From assembly GCF_033439725.1 (NCBI RefSeq), contig NW_026944385.1:682001-746000 (forward strand): 64,000 nt of DNA. The letters run 5' to 3'. The stretch comes from Neurospora tetraspora (taxonomy: Eukaryota > Ascomycota > Sordariomycetes > Sordariales > Sordariaceae). The notes below the pieces were generated by a model, which made no database searches, was not told the origin of the DNA, and saw only the letters and a list, made by a program, of their open reading frames with translations. This document shows positions 10,047 through 19,947 of the stretch, one piece after another (the first letter of the stretch is position 1; each line of letters starts with the position of its first letter). A program made the position numbers and the translations under genes.

Positions 10047-10667
10047 CTACTCCAGATGCTCGCGCATCATCTTCTCCCAATCGCCGACCGAGGCCGTGAG
10101 CTTTTTCGCAGCCTGTCTCAACAATGCCGCAAGCTCGGATGTCTTTTCTTTCTCTGCTTCCAGCTCTTTCTCCATTGTCTTCAATGTATTCAGATACTTA
10201 TCGCAATCCTCAAACTTGGCTAGATTGTTCCGAATTGTTCGGTTTACCAACCTGCTCCTCTGAATCTTGCTATTCAGCTTGCTTTGAAGCACTGGGAAGA
10301 CACACTTTGAGAACCTCTCAGCAGTCTCCGTCGGTGTATCGTCGTGTGCATGTTGGGGGAGTGTCGGGTCCGATAGAATGCTTGAGGTAGTGGTAGATGT
10401 ATCGCTCTCTTCCGATACGATTGATGTCTGAGTGGCTTCATCGATGCCGTTGCACGTGGAGGAAGGAGATGGCTGCATAGCTGGGTGTTGACACTGGAAA
10501 AACCTATTAGAAATCGACTCATACTCCCAGGACGGGTAGGGACTCACAGGAAGCGTGGACGGTGTTGACTTGTCATAGCTGACTTCGCGGCTGCGTGAAT
10601 GCGGCTGATGGGCTGGTAAGGCCTTGTCTTCCAGAGCAAGGCTCTGTTTTCCTTCGGTCTCCGACAT
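10047..10667 (-). CDS. A5: orphan coiled-coil protein (family A)
   Basis: Exon 1 10548-10667 (40 codons, starting MSETEGKQSLALED), intron 10494-10547 (GTGAGT donor, CTAAT branch, TTCCAG acceptor) and exon 2 10047-10493 give 188 aa. The intron is a multiple of three and could be retained without breaking the frame. The N-terminal half is Ser/Thr/Pro-rich. The C-terminal half is the family module: LNSKIQRSRLVNRTIRNNL, then FEDCDKYLNTLKTMEKELEA, then a further helix ending KMMREHLE. The CxKYLxxLKxMEKEL stretch is the clearest consensus of family A. It lacks the long acidic tail of A1, A3 and A4. Function unknown. Confidence 0.75.
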   Translation of the reverse strand: MSETEGKQSLALEDKALPAHQPHSRSREVSYDKSTPSTLPVSPYPSWEYESISNRFFQCQHPAMQPSPSSTCNGIDEATQTSIVSEESDTSTTTSSILSDPTLPQHAHDDTPTETAERFSKCVFPVLQSKLNSKIQRSRLVNRTIRNNLAKFEDCDKYLNTLKTMEKELEAEKEKTSELAALLRQAAKKLTASVGDWEKMMREHLE

Positions 10668-12271
10668 GGGGCCGGTGTTTCAGTGTTGTGGTTCGGCTTC
10701 CTTGTGTCAGATATTTCCACGGACATGCAAAGCTTCAGACGCATCTATGTGGTTATGTACATACCGGAGAGACGAGTACCACAACTGGGGCGGGAATGGC
10801 GGTTGAGATAATTGTTCGGTAGGAGCAAGTACAGGGTGTGGAAGGACAAAAAGTATAGGGGCCAAAAGTTGGGTGGTGTTTGTGCCAAAAGGGGTGAAAG
10901 GTGTGGGGCAGGATTTGCATCCGATGGTGAACGAGTAAAGGGAGCAAAAGAGGGGAGCAAGTGGCCAACTCTGCCGTTAACCTGAGTCCAAGTTTTGCGC
11001 GCAGGGTCGTTGACGACCGGCTTGGAGGCCGACATGCGTCCGACATATATGCACAGAGACTTGCATGACGGCACGGGCTTACTGATGTAGGCTGGGCTTG
11101 GAGACAATGTCAGTGAAGGGGACTTGAGAATATTTGTGTACATGGATATGGAGTGAATGAAAGCTTTCGAAAAACCTAGGCCACCTCACGTCCCGTTGAT
11201 TGTCAGCTCGAGAAAAGGAAAAAAGGAAAAAATAATTGTAGTTGGTCAATGATACCCGAAGGTATCCCCTCGTCGGTCACAGCTCGACCTCGTTAGCCCA
11301 GGTAGACTTAATGTTGCAGCCATATAGACCACAGGTGTGCCCGAGCAATAGTTGTGTCGAAAGCTGCCACTACGGGATTCGAACCCGTGGCGTTTTGAGC
11401 CGGTATGATATGGGTGTGCTGTGTGCAACACCAACTGCCGCTCGACCAACTACCCGTTGTTGTTGGAAAACCTTCCTGGGACAGGAGCCTATAAGGGACG
11501 GCGGGTGCTGGTGCCTTGGGGCGAGGGACTCGGGTGGATGTCTTCCGTTGGTGCCTTGGTGCCTTGGACTAGACGGCTGTCATCCGATGTTCGTGGCTCT
11601 TCCGGGCCAGGCTGGACACGTCTTCTTCGCTTTTTGGGGTTGCCTTTGCCTGTGACTCCACACTTGCACTCGCGTAGGACAGGGAAAAAAGCGAGATTGA
11701 TTCTGGGATGACAGGATGCTGGAGCTTTCTTCATACTGGTTGCGTGCTTGAGTTGTTGCTGAGGCGACAAGAGTCGAAGTTGTTGTTTTCGTCAGTGATG
11801 AGTGGACCGTCATGATACATGCAAGCGCTCCCGGATTACCGCTTTACCGACTGGTCCCACGTGGTAACAGTGATTGGTAGACCATGGTCATCTTGCTGGT
11901 GTGAAAGACGCCTTCCCAGATTGTCGTTACTGCCTCATTTGCGCGGGTGACACTCGTCAATATCTCCTCCAGCCCTCCTTCCCGAACCACAAAACTGTGG
12001 AATCACAAGAATTGGAAGGCGGAAATTACTACGCGAGGGAGTTGAGACAGGGGCAATCAAGTGATAGTAAACTTGATGTAATCCTTGTTGAACCTTGCGA
12101 CTGTTTTCTACTTGTGAGGGATCAACAGATCACTTGCGCTCCAATCCCTTGTTAGGCCTCTTATCAAACCAATCGCTATCATAAGTGCTGAGCCATCAAT
12201 GCTTACTTCAAACCTTCAACGCCTGGAAATGCCTCATTACCGGATGTCCTCTCCTCCAGTCACCCCTTCCC
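10668..12271. other. Gene-poor stretch between A5 and A6
   Basis: Besides the tRNA-like element at 11363-11456, only short overlapping frames of low plausibility are present. 10745-11230 contains poly-A/G-rich 5' flank of A5. I see no further gene. Confidence 0.45.
11363..11456 (-). repeat. tRNA-like sequence, pseudo-tRNA or SINE head
   Basis: On the minus strand there is a class-II-like A box (TGGTCGAGCGG) and, about 60 nt later, a perfect T arm (CGGGTTCGAATCCCG). The flanking seven-base ends do not pair as an acceptor stem and the anticodon arm is unclear. A working tRNA is therefore unlikely, and a decayed tRNA or tRNA-derived SINE is more likely. Confidence 0.45.
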
Positions 12272-12679
12272 CTAACCCACCACACTTCCTATAGACTCCT
12301 GGTTGAACAATTCCCTATGAGATCTCAACGAAATTCTCCCAATCGACACCAAAACCCTCCAAGAGCAAGGAAAGCTAGTTCCCAGCCCCTCCATTTGCTT
12401 TCCGAGCACCCTGATCCGAATCAGCGCTTCCACCTGCGCCATACCCATTTTCATCTCCAGGTCTTGCCCTTCGTCCTTGAGAGCACCCAAATCCTTCTCC
12501 AAGCTCTTCAGCGTGGCACTCTCATACTTCTTGCAGCCCTCGATGCAACGGAGTCTGTTCCGCATCGCCTTGTTGGCCTTTCGCTGGGCTTTGACCTGGC
12601 CGATTACCCTGTTGCGGGTGCAGACGAAGGAACGGTCCGGAGAGGCGGCGTCGGACTCGGCGTCTGCGTCGTACTGCAT
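12272..12679 (-). CDS. A6: short orphan coiled-coil protein (family A)
   Basis: 135 aa from ATG 12679 (MQYDADAESDAASPDRS); an upstream exon cannot be excluded because the frame stays open to 12733. The core is IGQVKAQRKANKAMRNRL, then IEGCKKYESATLKSLEKDL, very close to the consensus of A5 and to the C-terminus of A7 (KPIGRVKVEKR). After the core the sequence runs into a less charged tail rich in Ser, Arg and Trp, which may be an altered frame. Its upstream flank (12775-12885) resembles that of A7 (19248-19350). Function unknown; it may be decaying. Confidence 0.55.
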   Translation of the reverse strand: MQYDADAESDAASPDRSFVCTRNRVIGQVKAQRKANKAMRNRLRCIEGCKKYESATLKSLEKDLGALKDEGQDLEMKMGMAQVEALIRIRVLGKQMEGLGTSFPCSWRVLVSIGRISLRSHRELFNQESIGSVVG

Positions 12680-12774
12680 GTCGACTTCAACTGGTCGAAT
12701 AATTTGAAAACAAACTTCCTGGACGAGTTGCACAAGAAGAGTTCAAGAGGTTTTCATCCAGCGACAAAAAATAT

Positions 12775-12885
12775 CGAGCTTGAAATAATCCTGTGGTGCG
12801 GGTTTAAATCATTCAATTCAAGGTCCAAGTTCAATAGTTCACAGAAAGACTGAATAGGAGTTGGGATGAAACAATAGGAAATGTG
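12775..12885 (-). repeat. Upstream flank shared by A6 and A7 (A6 copy)
   Basis: GAGCTTGAAATA is followed by similar ordered words (GGTCCA, GTTCAAT, ACTGAATAGGA, ACAATAGG) in both places. The partner is 19248-19350. It supports A6 and A7 as duplicates despite their very different lengths. Confidence 0.5.
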
Positions 12886-13321
12886 AATTGAACGAGATTA
12901 GTCGATAGGCCATTGGGCTCCTATTGTGTTGAGCAAGACCGTCATCTTGGCATTGTTTTCATCCGAACATGGATCAGTCTAAAATCCTGATTAAGACCCA
13001 TTTGGGCTCGTACCGTGACGGGTCGTGGTGGCTTGTGACTCTACCATTGTGACTGGTTCTAGGAGGACGATAGCGGTAATGTAGGCAATCCGGAGTGAGC
13101 CCTCAAGGCAGCCGGGGACTCAGAGCCCTGCACGCGGAAGCAATTTAATACTCACCAACCGAAGTTGGAGTGATGCGGTATTTACCGCACATGCCAGAGA
13201 GAGCTGGTACGTTCGTGGCAAGTACGCGCCTCGTCAACCGACTGGACTGACAGGCGCCCTTGACGACGTATAAGAGGTTGGCTCGTTTGACGAGCCCAAC
13301 TCGAAGACTCTCTCTCATGAT

Positions 13322-13358
13322 CAGAGTGTACCGACCACCTCTTGGAACCACACTCCAG
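13322..13358 (+). repeat. Short direct duplication, copy 1
   Basis: Contains CCGACCACCTCTTGGAACCA and the following CACTCCAGAA; identical 30-bp core recurs at 13629-13658 about 300 bp downstream. Confidence 0.75.
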
Positions 13359-13621
13359 AAGAAGACTGAGAAGGCCCTGGCCGGCGCCAAGAAGAGAACC
13401 GGTGATGCTGTAAGTTCATGGTTGCCGTGGTGTTCCCTTCACGATCCTCGACCGTTGTGCTGACTTTGTGGTAGCGCAACGCCATTGCCAAAACTGCTGA
13501 CCGTCGCCGTGCCATGGTGATGGCTCAGGCCCCTCAGCGCCCCGCCTTCGGTGCCTCCATGGAGGAGCACCGTTACTGGCGCGACTCGCAGAGGCTTCGT
13601 CTGGTCCAAGGTGATGCCGGT

Positions 13622-13660
13622 ACTCTGAGTGTGCCGACCACCTCTTGGAACCACACTCCA
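13622..13660 (+). repeat. Short direct duplication, copy 2
   Basis: Second copy of the 30-bp core at 13329-13358; sequence diverges immediately on both sides. Confidence 0.75.
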
Positions 13661-14804
13661 GAACAAGTCTGCCGTCAAGACAACAGGAGCCCTCGGGACG
13701 ACACGCTTCAGTACTCGTCTCAGTCAACAGACATCGACGGTGTTCTCAAAGTAGAAAAAGATACGGACTTCGGGAAACGCGGTGGCACCACAAAACACAA
13801 GACTCCCACAATGAAGATGGATCGTCCCTGACTTGCCTGGTCAAGAGCAGGCGAGCCTGCCTCAACCTTGACGAAGTTAGGTTGCGACACTCCCAAGACG
13901 GCCACAACCGTCACGGCGCACAAACTCCCAGCTACCAAGATGGTTCTCCTCGGGGACCACGCTCATGGTCTTGGTGGTGTGCTTGTAATACTTGTTCTGG
14001 CTGGGCTTCTTGCCAAAGAGGGTCGCAGTCTTCTCGAGGATACGTGCAACCTCGACGCGGTCTTCCTCGGAGAATTGTTTGTGATAATCAGCGAGGGAGA
14101 CTTTTCGCTGGCTGGGAGCTTGACTGTCCCGTTGGCAGTGCTGAGGAACAGGACATGGTCCTACGCATGTGCGAGCAGGACGCCGAGCCCGAGACCTAAG
14201 TCCCGTGGCACCCCTGAGTAGATAGATTTGATGGAGGACGACATGGCAAGGCTTTTTCTTCATTCATGTACATAGCGTCTATCTTTTTCCGTCGAGACGA
14301 CGAGAGTAGCACTTGGGGGGCATTGTCAGAGGCGGAAGTCTGCCCGAGGCAGACTCGCCGTAACCCTAGAGACGGAAGGAGCAATCGTGCCTGCTTGGTC
14401 TGGCCATGGGCTGCGGGTGGCCAATTTTGAGGCAAGATACCTACCTTGAACAAAAACAATATCATTAATACATCGTTGTCACAGCTACCATCTCCACCAT
14501 GAGGAAAGGCTCGTACAACACCGTCACTACCTATACAAGCGTCCAGCCAGGATACCATCAACAATCCAACCTCCAAACAAGACCCATCGTTCCGAAAGTC
14601 TTGGGCGACGAAATTTGGTTTCCTCCCATTCCTCCTAGGAAGGTATAGGAACTGGGACACAACACTAGTAAGAATAATCGGATGAAAATAAAATCAATAG
14701 GTACCTGTGAGTATGTTGAGAAAGAGAGTTGTCTTGTCATTGTTTTCGTCTGAACTTGACTGTGTTTTGTCTATATCATGGGCCCCCACCTCTTGTTGTC
14801 TGTC

Positions 14805-14862
14805 TTTCTTCTTCTTCTTCTTCTTCTTCTTCTTCTTCTTCTTCTTCTTCTTCTTCTTCTTC
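14805..14862. repeat. (CTT)n microsatellite
   Basis: About 19 CTT/TTC units without interruption. It would read as poly-Leu on the plus strand, but no gene context supports translation. Confidence 0.9.
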
Positions 14863-17283
14863 AATTAGCTATTGATGGAGGATATCCTGTCGGCCCCAAC
14901 AGCTCGGCTCGCTCCCCAGCAGCTCGCTCACCAGCAGCGCTTAACTCAGCTCGCTCACCAACACTTGTCCACCGCTCATCATGTTGAACCGAGACAGCAC
15001 AGAAGCGTCCGGCTAAGAAGGGCAATGTCTCGCCAGGCCCAAACGGAGGCATCTCGCACCTGCCCAGATTCGACGTGTCAACGAGGGCCGGAGGGACCCG
15101 AACCAACTACACGGGAGCCAGAATTGGACGAAGATGATCCCTACCCACTCTCCTGGCAGTAAGATCCGTCGCACCATAGTGCGATTTGCATAGCGTCATG
15201 GCTTGAGGTAAACCTTATTAAAACGGCAGCGGCGGTAGCGGCAGCCGGTGCTATGGCAGCGGGCGCAGGCTTCGAAGAGAAGTACGTAGAGATGGGCCTG
15301 GCATGGTAGACGTAGTCCGTGGCGGTCTCAGGAGGGGTTCTGTTGACGGCTCGACTGGTGCCTTCGTTGCCAAAGAAGGAGTGGTGAAATACCTTTCGGG
15401 AATCAGAGGAAGAAAGAAAGAATAATCAATCGACCAGTCCGATTCGACGATGATAGCTTCGTTCACGCGTTGATTCGCGCTGGCGCACCACTCTGTAAGG
15501 GAGATGGCTGTATGCAGTGCAATGTGTCTGTGTTGATGATGAACTAGGCTAAGTCTGCAGCGACAGCGACGACCGCTACGGAGGTGGTGAAGAGGCGCAA
15601 GATGGTCTGAAGATTTTGGTCTGCCGATTCGTGATTATGCTGCAACTGAAAACAGAACTTGATGAACAGGACAATAAAAAGGATAAGCGCTGCGCCACCA
15701 CCAAACTTGGCGGCTGGGAATCTGGCTGGCCAAGTCAGACTACATGTATCCTCCGGACGTCGAGCGCATCAGGAGAGTCGGAGGCATCGTCGTCCTCAAT
15801 CATGATAGGAGGCATAGAAGCCGCCTTGTAGAGGCGAGCGCGGCGGGCAGGAGCGCGCCAGCCCTCGATGACCAATTTGCCGATGGTCCAACCCAAAACC
15901 CCACGGGGAAGGGGATTATCCGTGAGGTTCGGGTGGTTCATGTGGTACTCGTAATAAACCTTCTATAACTCGGTGGCCGCGACCACGACAGTACGCTTGC
16001 GGGCGATGACCTCCTCGGCGGCGCAATCGTCGAAGCGAGCGAGCGCCCAGGAAGCGAAGCTGGCCTACAGCTGCGCTCCAAGGGGCGCCATAGCGTCGGG
16101 CAGATCGCAAATGCGGGAGTTCTGACTTCTGAGCTTCGCGATGGCAGAAGTTCCCTGACACATCCCGAACGAACGAGATGGGCGAAGACGAAAACTCGTC
16201 ATCAGTCAATGTTCCCAAAAGAACAACCAAAACCCGCCCTATCGCACAACCCAAATCGAGGCTCCCTCAGACGGATGACAATCATATGGCTTCCTCATCA
16301 AAGACCCCAAAAGCCCCGGTGATCGAGGTCGACAAGGATGGTCCCCCGAAACCGTCTCGATTTGCGGCAACGGTTGAGTCGGCCTCAGAGTCTTCCCCAG
16401 ACAAGCCCAAACCAAGCGGCCCCCAATTGTTGACGGAGCGCCCTGACCAGGCAAATCCAAAGCCCAGGTCGAAGCCGAAGATTGTCACAACCGACAAAGA
16501 AGTCCGGCACTATACCACCCAGTTGCGCCCGATCAATGGCTCAGTTGGAAAGCCCCCCCTCGGCTACACTGAGATTCTGGACAACATGTGGTTTGTCCAT
16601 CTGCCCGAGTTTGACCGCCATCTCGGTCATATACGCCATCTCTCACTGTAAGGACACCAAAGTGGTTTTGTTTGTTGAGGATGTGAAGGATGGTGGATTG
16701 ATCTTCATGATGAAGGCCCAACCAGATTTTGTCCCAGCCGATCAAGAGTGCTCACCCAAATGAAGCTTTCCCGGTACCGACAATGCCCGGATGAATCGAC
16801 TCTCAGCATCTGAAGTATCGTCATCTTGGTCGAGGTGAGACTCGGACACACTTGAGTCAAAGGGCGGCTTGCCCCCATCCTCATCTCCGACAATGTCCTC
16901 ATCCATGTGGTCACTGAGTGCGGTCGCAGGTGGCAGTGGAGCGCGTGGCAGTGCCTGTGGAAAAGAATGTTAGCAAGTGGCGAGGAAGCGAGGCGAAACA
17001 CACGCTTCACGAAGCAGGCAAATTCACCGGCGGACTCTTGGAGGAGGTCGTCCGCAAGCTCATCGGCATTTCCCTTTGGGTGAATCATCCACTGTATACC
17101 TCCTTCCTCGTCAGGGAGCCCTGTGCCTGGCCTGTGCCCAGCCTGTGCCTGGCCCGTGCGCCATACAGGCAGGTGCATGACCCTCATGCCCTGACGTGCG
17201 TTTTGATGCACCAGACTGAACTCGAGAATAGCTACAGTTGCATATGTCCTCTTAGCAAATCCTCCTCCCTTTCCCTCCCTTTG

Positions 17284-17303
17284 CCCCCCCCCCCCCCCCC
17301 CCC
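17284..17303. repeat. 20-nt C homopolymer
   Basis: Run of 20 C just beyond the stop of A7 in its 3' flank. Confidence 0.85.
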
Positions 17304-17338
17304 AACCCACCATTCTCCATCTCCTCCATCACACATCT

Positions 17339-19086
17339 CTATGTTTGTCGGCGATCCAGCTTCAACTCCTTCAGCACATCCGCGGGAGCGTACTTCTCGC
17401 AGACCTCAATCATATGCCCGATCTTCTTCCGCATCAGCTTGTTCCACATCATTCTGTCAATTCTCTTCTCGACCTTGACGCGGCCAATCGGCTTTTGGGA
17501 GCCTCGGTAAACGGGTTTGTTGATGGCTGAGGAATTGCGGAAGGAGGCGGAAGAGAGCCAGTCGGCGTGCTCTTCTTTGTCGTCGTGGACCATATCAAGT
17601 TCGGGCGAGGAGGGGCAGCATGGGTACGGATTGGGCTGAGGCGCGCAGTTGAGAGCGGCGATGGCAGGGTAGGGATTGTCCACCGATTTCTGTGTCTCAA
17701 GCTGCATGAGAGCCTCTGCTTCTGTCTCATGGTCGAGTTCCTCGTAATACTCGTTATCCGGGAGATCCTCGGACAATTCAGGCTCCCTAGTAGAAGCAGA
17801 AGGGGTAGGCAAGAATGCGTTGCTTCGTACCCATGGAAGCTTGAGGAATGGCCGGACGTGAATGTAAAGATGTTGAAGGGTTGACTGCTGTCCTCCTCCG
17901 GGATGGCAGCGGCAGGTTGCTGAGCGCCAACATCTTGATCTGCATCCTTCTCTGTATCTCCTTTCTCCTCCCGGTCGAGTTGCTCGTAGTACTCGTAGTC
18001 AAGAAGATCCTCCTCCGGGACGACAGCAGTGGGCTCCTGCACCTGGGCATCTTCCTCTGCTTCCGCTTCCCTCCCTGTGTTCTCCTCCTCCCAGTCCGGA
18101 AGCTCCGGAAAGGGCTCCGTTGACGTCTCGCGCTCACCGCGCTGCCCTTCTTCTTCCTCTGGGACAATCGACCTCGCCCGGTTGTAGACGAAGCGGCCCC
18201 GGCCCCACCAACCGTCGAGCTCGCGCTCAAGCTCATCGAAGAGACCGGTGCTGCACGGGGACGAGGGCGACAACGGAACAGGGGGTGGAGATGTAGGCGC
18301 CCGCTCCGGAGATCGAGGGACGTATGGCGGAGACGGGGGGACAGGCCCAGGCGATGTGGGATAGAAGTTTGCGGGAGATGTACTTCTGGAAACTGACTCA
18401 GGAGATCTAGGGGTATATGCCGGAGATTGGGGTACTGGCGGAGGGGATGTGGGACCGAGGGTTGCCGGAGGGGGCGATGTAGGCGCCCACTCAGGAGATC
18501 GAGGGACGTATGGCGGAGACGGCGGGACGGGTCCAGGGGATGTAGGGTAGTAGTTTGCCGGAGATGTATCTCGAGGCATCCACTGGGGAGATTAAGGGAC
18601 GTATGGCGGAGACGGCGGGACGGGCCCAGGGGATGTAGGACAGAAGTTTGCAGGAGATGTACTTCTAGCAACCCATTCGGGAGATTGAGGGTTGTAGGTC
18701 GGAGAGGTAGGCTCCCATCTTGGTGACCCAGGGGTGTATGCCGGAGAACTAGGAGCATGCGCCGGAGATGCGGGCAACCATTCGGGCGATGCAGGGCTGT
18801 AGGGAGAGGATGACAAGTAAAGGGCGGCCGTGGTCGCCGCAATATAGCCGGGAGCCGGGGGTTTGGGCCAGTTGGACGTGGGAAAAGCGGCGGAATGAAA
18901 CGAGGTACCTGGGCCACTGTTGGAGGCATTCATCGGAGACTGCAGGTAAGGCTGTGGCTGCTGCGAGGTCGGTTGGAATTCTGCACGATATGTTAGTTGT
19001 GTTCTATTGACACAAGTTGGGGGTTTTGGCTGGTTACCTTCGACGTCGATGTACACGGTGGTACGAGCTCTGTTGTTTTGTTCCAT
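17339..19086 (-). CDS. A7: protein with RNAPII-CTD-like heptads and family-A C-terminus, interrupted by TAA
   Basis: Model: exon 1 19038-19086 (MEQNNRARTTVYIDVE, phase 1), intron 18981-19037 (GTAACC, CTAAC, GTGCAG), exon 2 17831-18980, short intron about 17787-17830, exon 3 17339-17786; 548 codons before the terminal stop. Residues about 70-260 are proline-directed repeats, six in strict heptad register (YSPASPE, WLPASPA, HAPSSPA, YTPGSPR, WEPTSPT, YNPQSPE). Next come an acidic region with two related segments (DLLDYEYYEQLD and DLPDNEYYEELD) and a C-terminal basic segment (KPIGRVKVEKRIDRMMWNK) matching A6. The frame contains TAA at 18592-18594, where sibling repeats have CGA in the same context. 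So it is a recent pseudogene, two genes, or spliced differently. The 44-nt intron is short even for fungi. Confidence 0.55.
18240..18801 (-). repeat. Degenerate CTD-like heptad and longer Pro-Ser repeats
   Basis: Coding repeats in A7. Six heptads at about 18676-18801 keep aromatic/His-x-P-x-S-P-x spacing, followed by four longer units built on TSPANFYPTSPGPVPPSP and YVPRSPEWAPTSP with near-identical DNA. Confidence 0.75.
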
Positions 19087-19247
19087 TGTTCGTGTTGGGA
19101 AAATGGAGTGATTGTTGTCTGAAGGTAGACGCCACGAACTTGCTGGACGCTTTGCGATCAATGCTGAGTTGCGATGATCAGTTGACAACACTTCCTTGGA
19201 AGAGTCGAAAGGAAGAAGTTCTGTGGAGAGAAACATTGTTAAAGGGC

Positions 19248-19350
19248 GAGCTTGAAATATTCGCATGGTGAGCAGCATTCACCGGTCCAGGTTCAATTGT
19301 CGACGAATTGACTCAATAAGGATTGGGAAGCAACAATGGCAAGTCAAAAT
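19248..19350 (-). repeat. Upstream flank shared by A6 and A7 (A7 copy)
   Basis: Partner of 12775-12885, about 165 nt before the A7 start. Confidence 0.5.
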
Positions 19351-19599
19351 TACCAGGTTGGATCCACTGGCAAATAGGACTAAACCTATTGACACAATAG
19401 GATTCACTTGGAGGACCTTCATATGCGAACTGACAACCAGACTTGGGACGAGAAAGATACATTGGTACCTCAGTGCCTGTAGAGAGTCTGTCATCCCATG
19501 TGTTCATGCCCTTCGCAGGAAGTTTTCCAGGAAATGCTCCAAGGTTTTGATGGCGTGGAATTCTGTCCATAGCCTCCCCAATGGTGCTGCTAACCATAT

Positions 19600-19947
19600 T
19601 TGGCATCAGTCAGGCCATCTGAAGTCTCTTGCCATGATGAAGAAAACCAAGGACGAACCTCCACGTTCCTAAGAAAGTCCGACTTCTGTGCAATTTCCAT
19701 GGCGAGGGCCTGGACCGTGTTCTCGGGTTCTCGCCTTCTTGCCGGTTTACTTTCTCGCCGCAATCCTCCGATCATAGATGAGCTGAAAAGCCTCCCTATT
19801 CTCCATCATTATAGCCCACGCGAGTGGGCTATCTACCTTTTGATTTTGGAGAAGCAGGATGCCCGCCCGGCCATTTATGTGGGATCGGCTACGAATGCTA
19901 CGCTTGGCGTAGCATCGCGATTTTCGGACTACGATAAGTTCCTGTGA
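19600..19947 (+). pseudogene. Fragment with GIY-YIG-like endonuclease motif
   Basis: The frame encodes PREWAIYLLILEKQDARP, then AIYVGSATNATLGVASRFSD and ends shortly after with TGA. The IYLL ... IYVGS spacing, the Asn after it and the Arg/Tyr that follow (ASRFSDYD) fit the N-terminal half of a GIY-YIG nuclease fold. The downstream Glu-bearing part is absent. Upstream residues (LLSRRNPPIIDELKSLPILH) look coding, but there is no convincing start; the CTG/GTG-type beginnings are not real. Such domains occur alone or in some retroelements of fungi. Here it is best read as a truncated remnant. It overlaps the antisense 3' end of the neighbouring F-box/2EXR-like gene. Confidence 0.5.

Larger units (their letters stand above)
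12680..17338. other. Mosaic gene-poor region between A6 and A7
   Basis: No complete gene can be supported across about 4.6 kb. Several frames look partly protein-like: plus 13290-13410, with a possible GTAAGT intron and a Lys/Arg/Ala-rich peptide on both sides; minus 13900-14200; minus 15735-15941 (GWTIGKLVIEGWRAPARR); plus 16178-16651 (Lys/Pro/Ser-rich). None joins into a recognisable domain. The region also has a 30-bp direct duplication, a CTT microsatellite and a poly-C run. It reads as decayed or inserted sequence splitting the A array. Confidence 0.4.

Noticed and set aside
11363-11456. Functional tRNA gene
   Set aside because: Acceptor ends do not pair and the anticodon arm cannot be placed; kept as tRNA-like only.
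14778-14987. Poly-leucine ORF over the CTT array
   Set aside because: Low-complexity microsatellite translation without gene context.
17787-18929. Alternative minus-strand frame of 380 codons over the A7 repeats
   Set aside because: Out of frame with the heptad repeats; its Arg/Leu/His-rich content is what Pro-Ser codons give when shifted.
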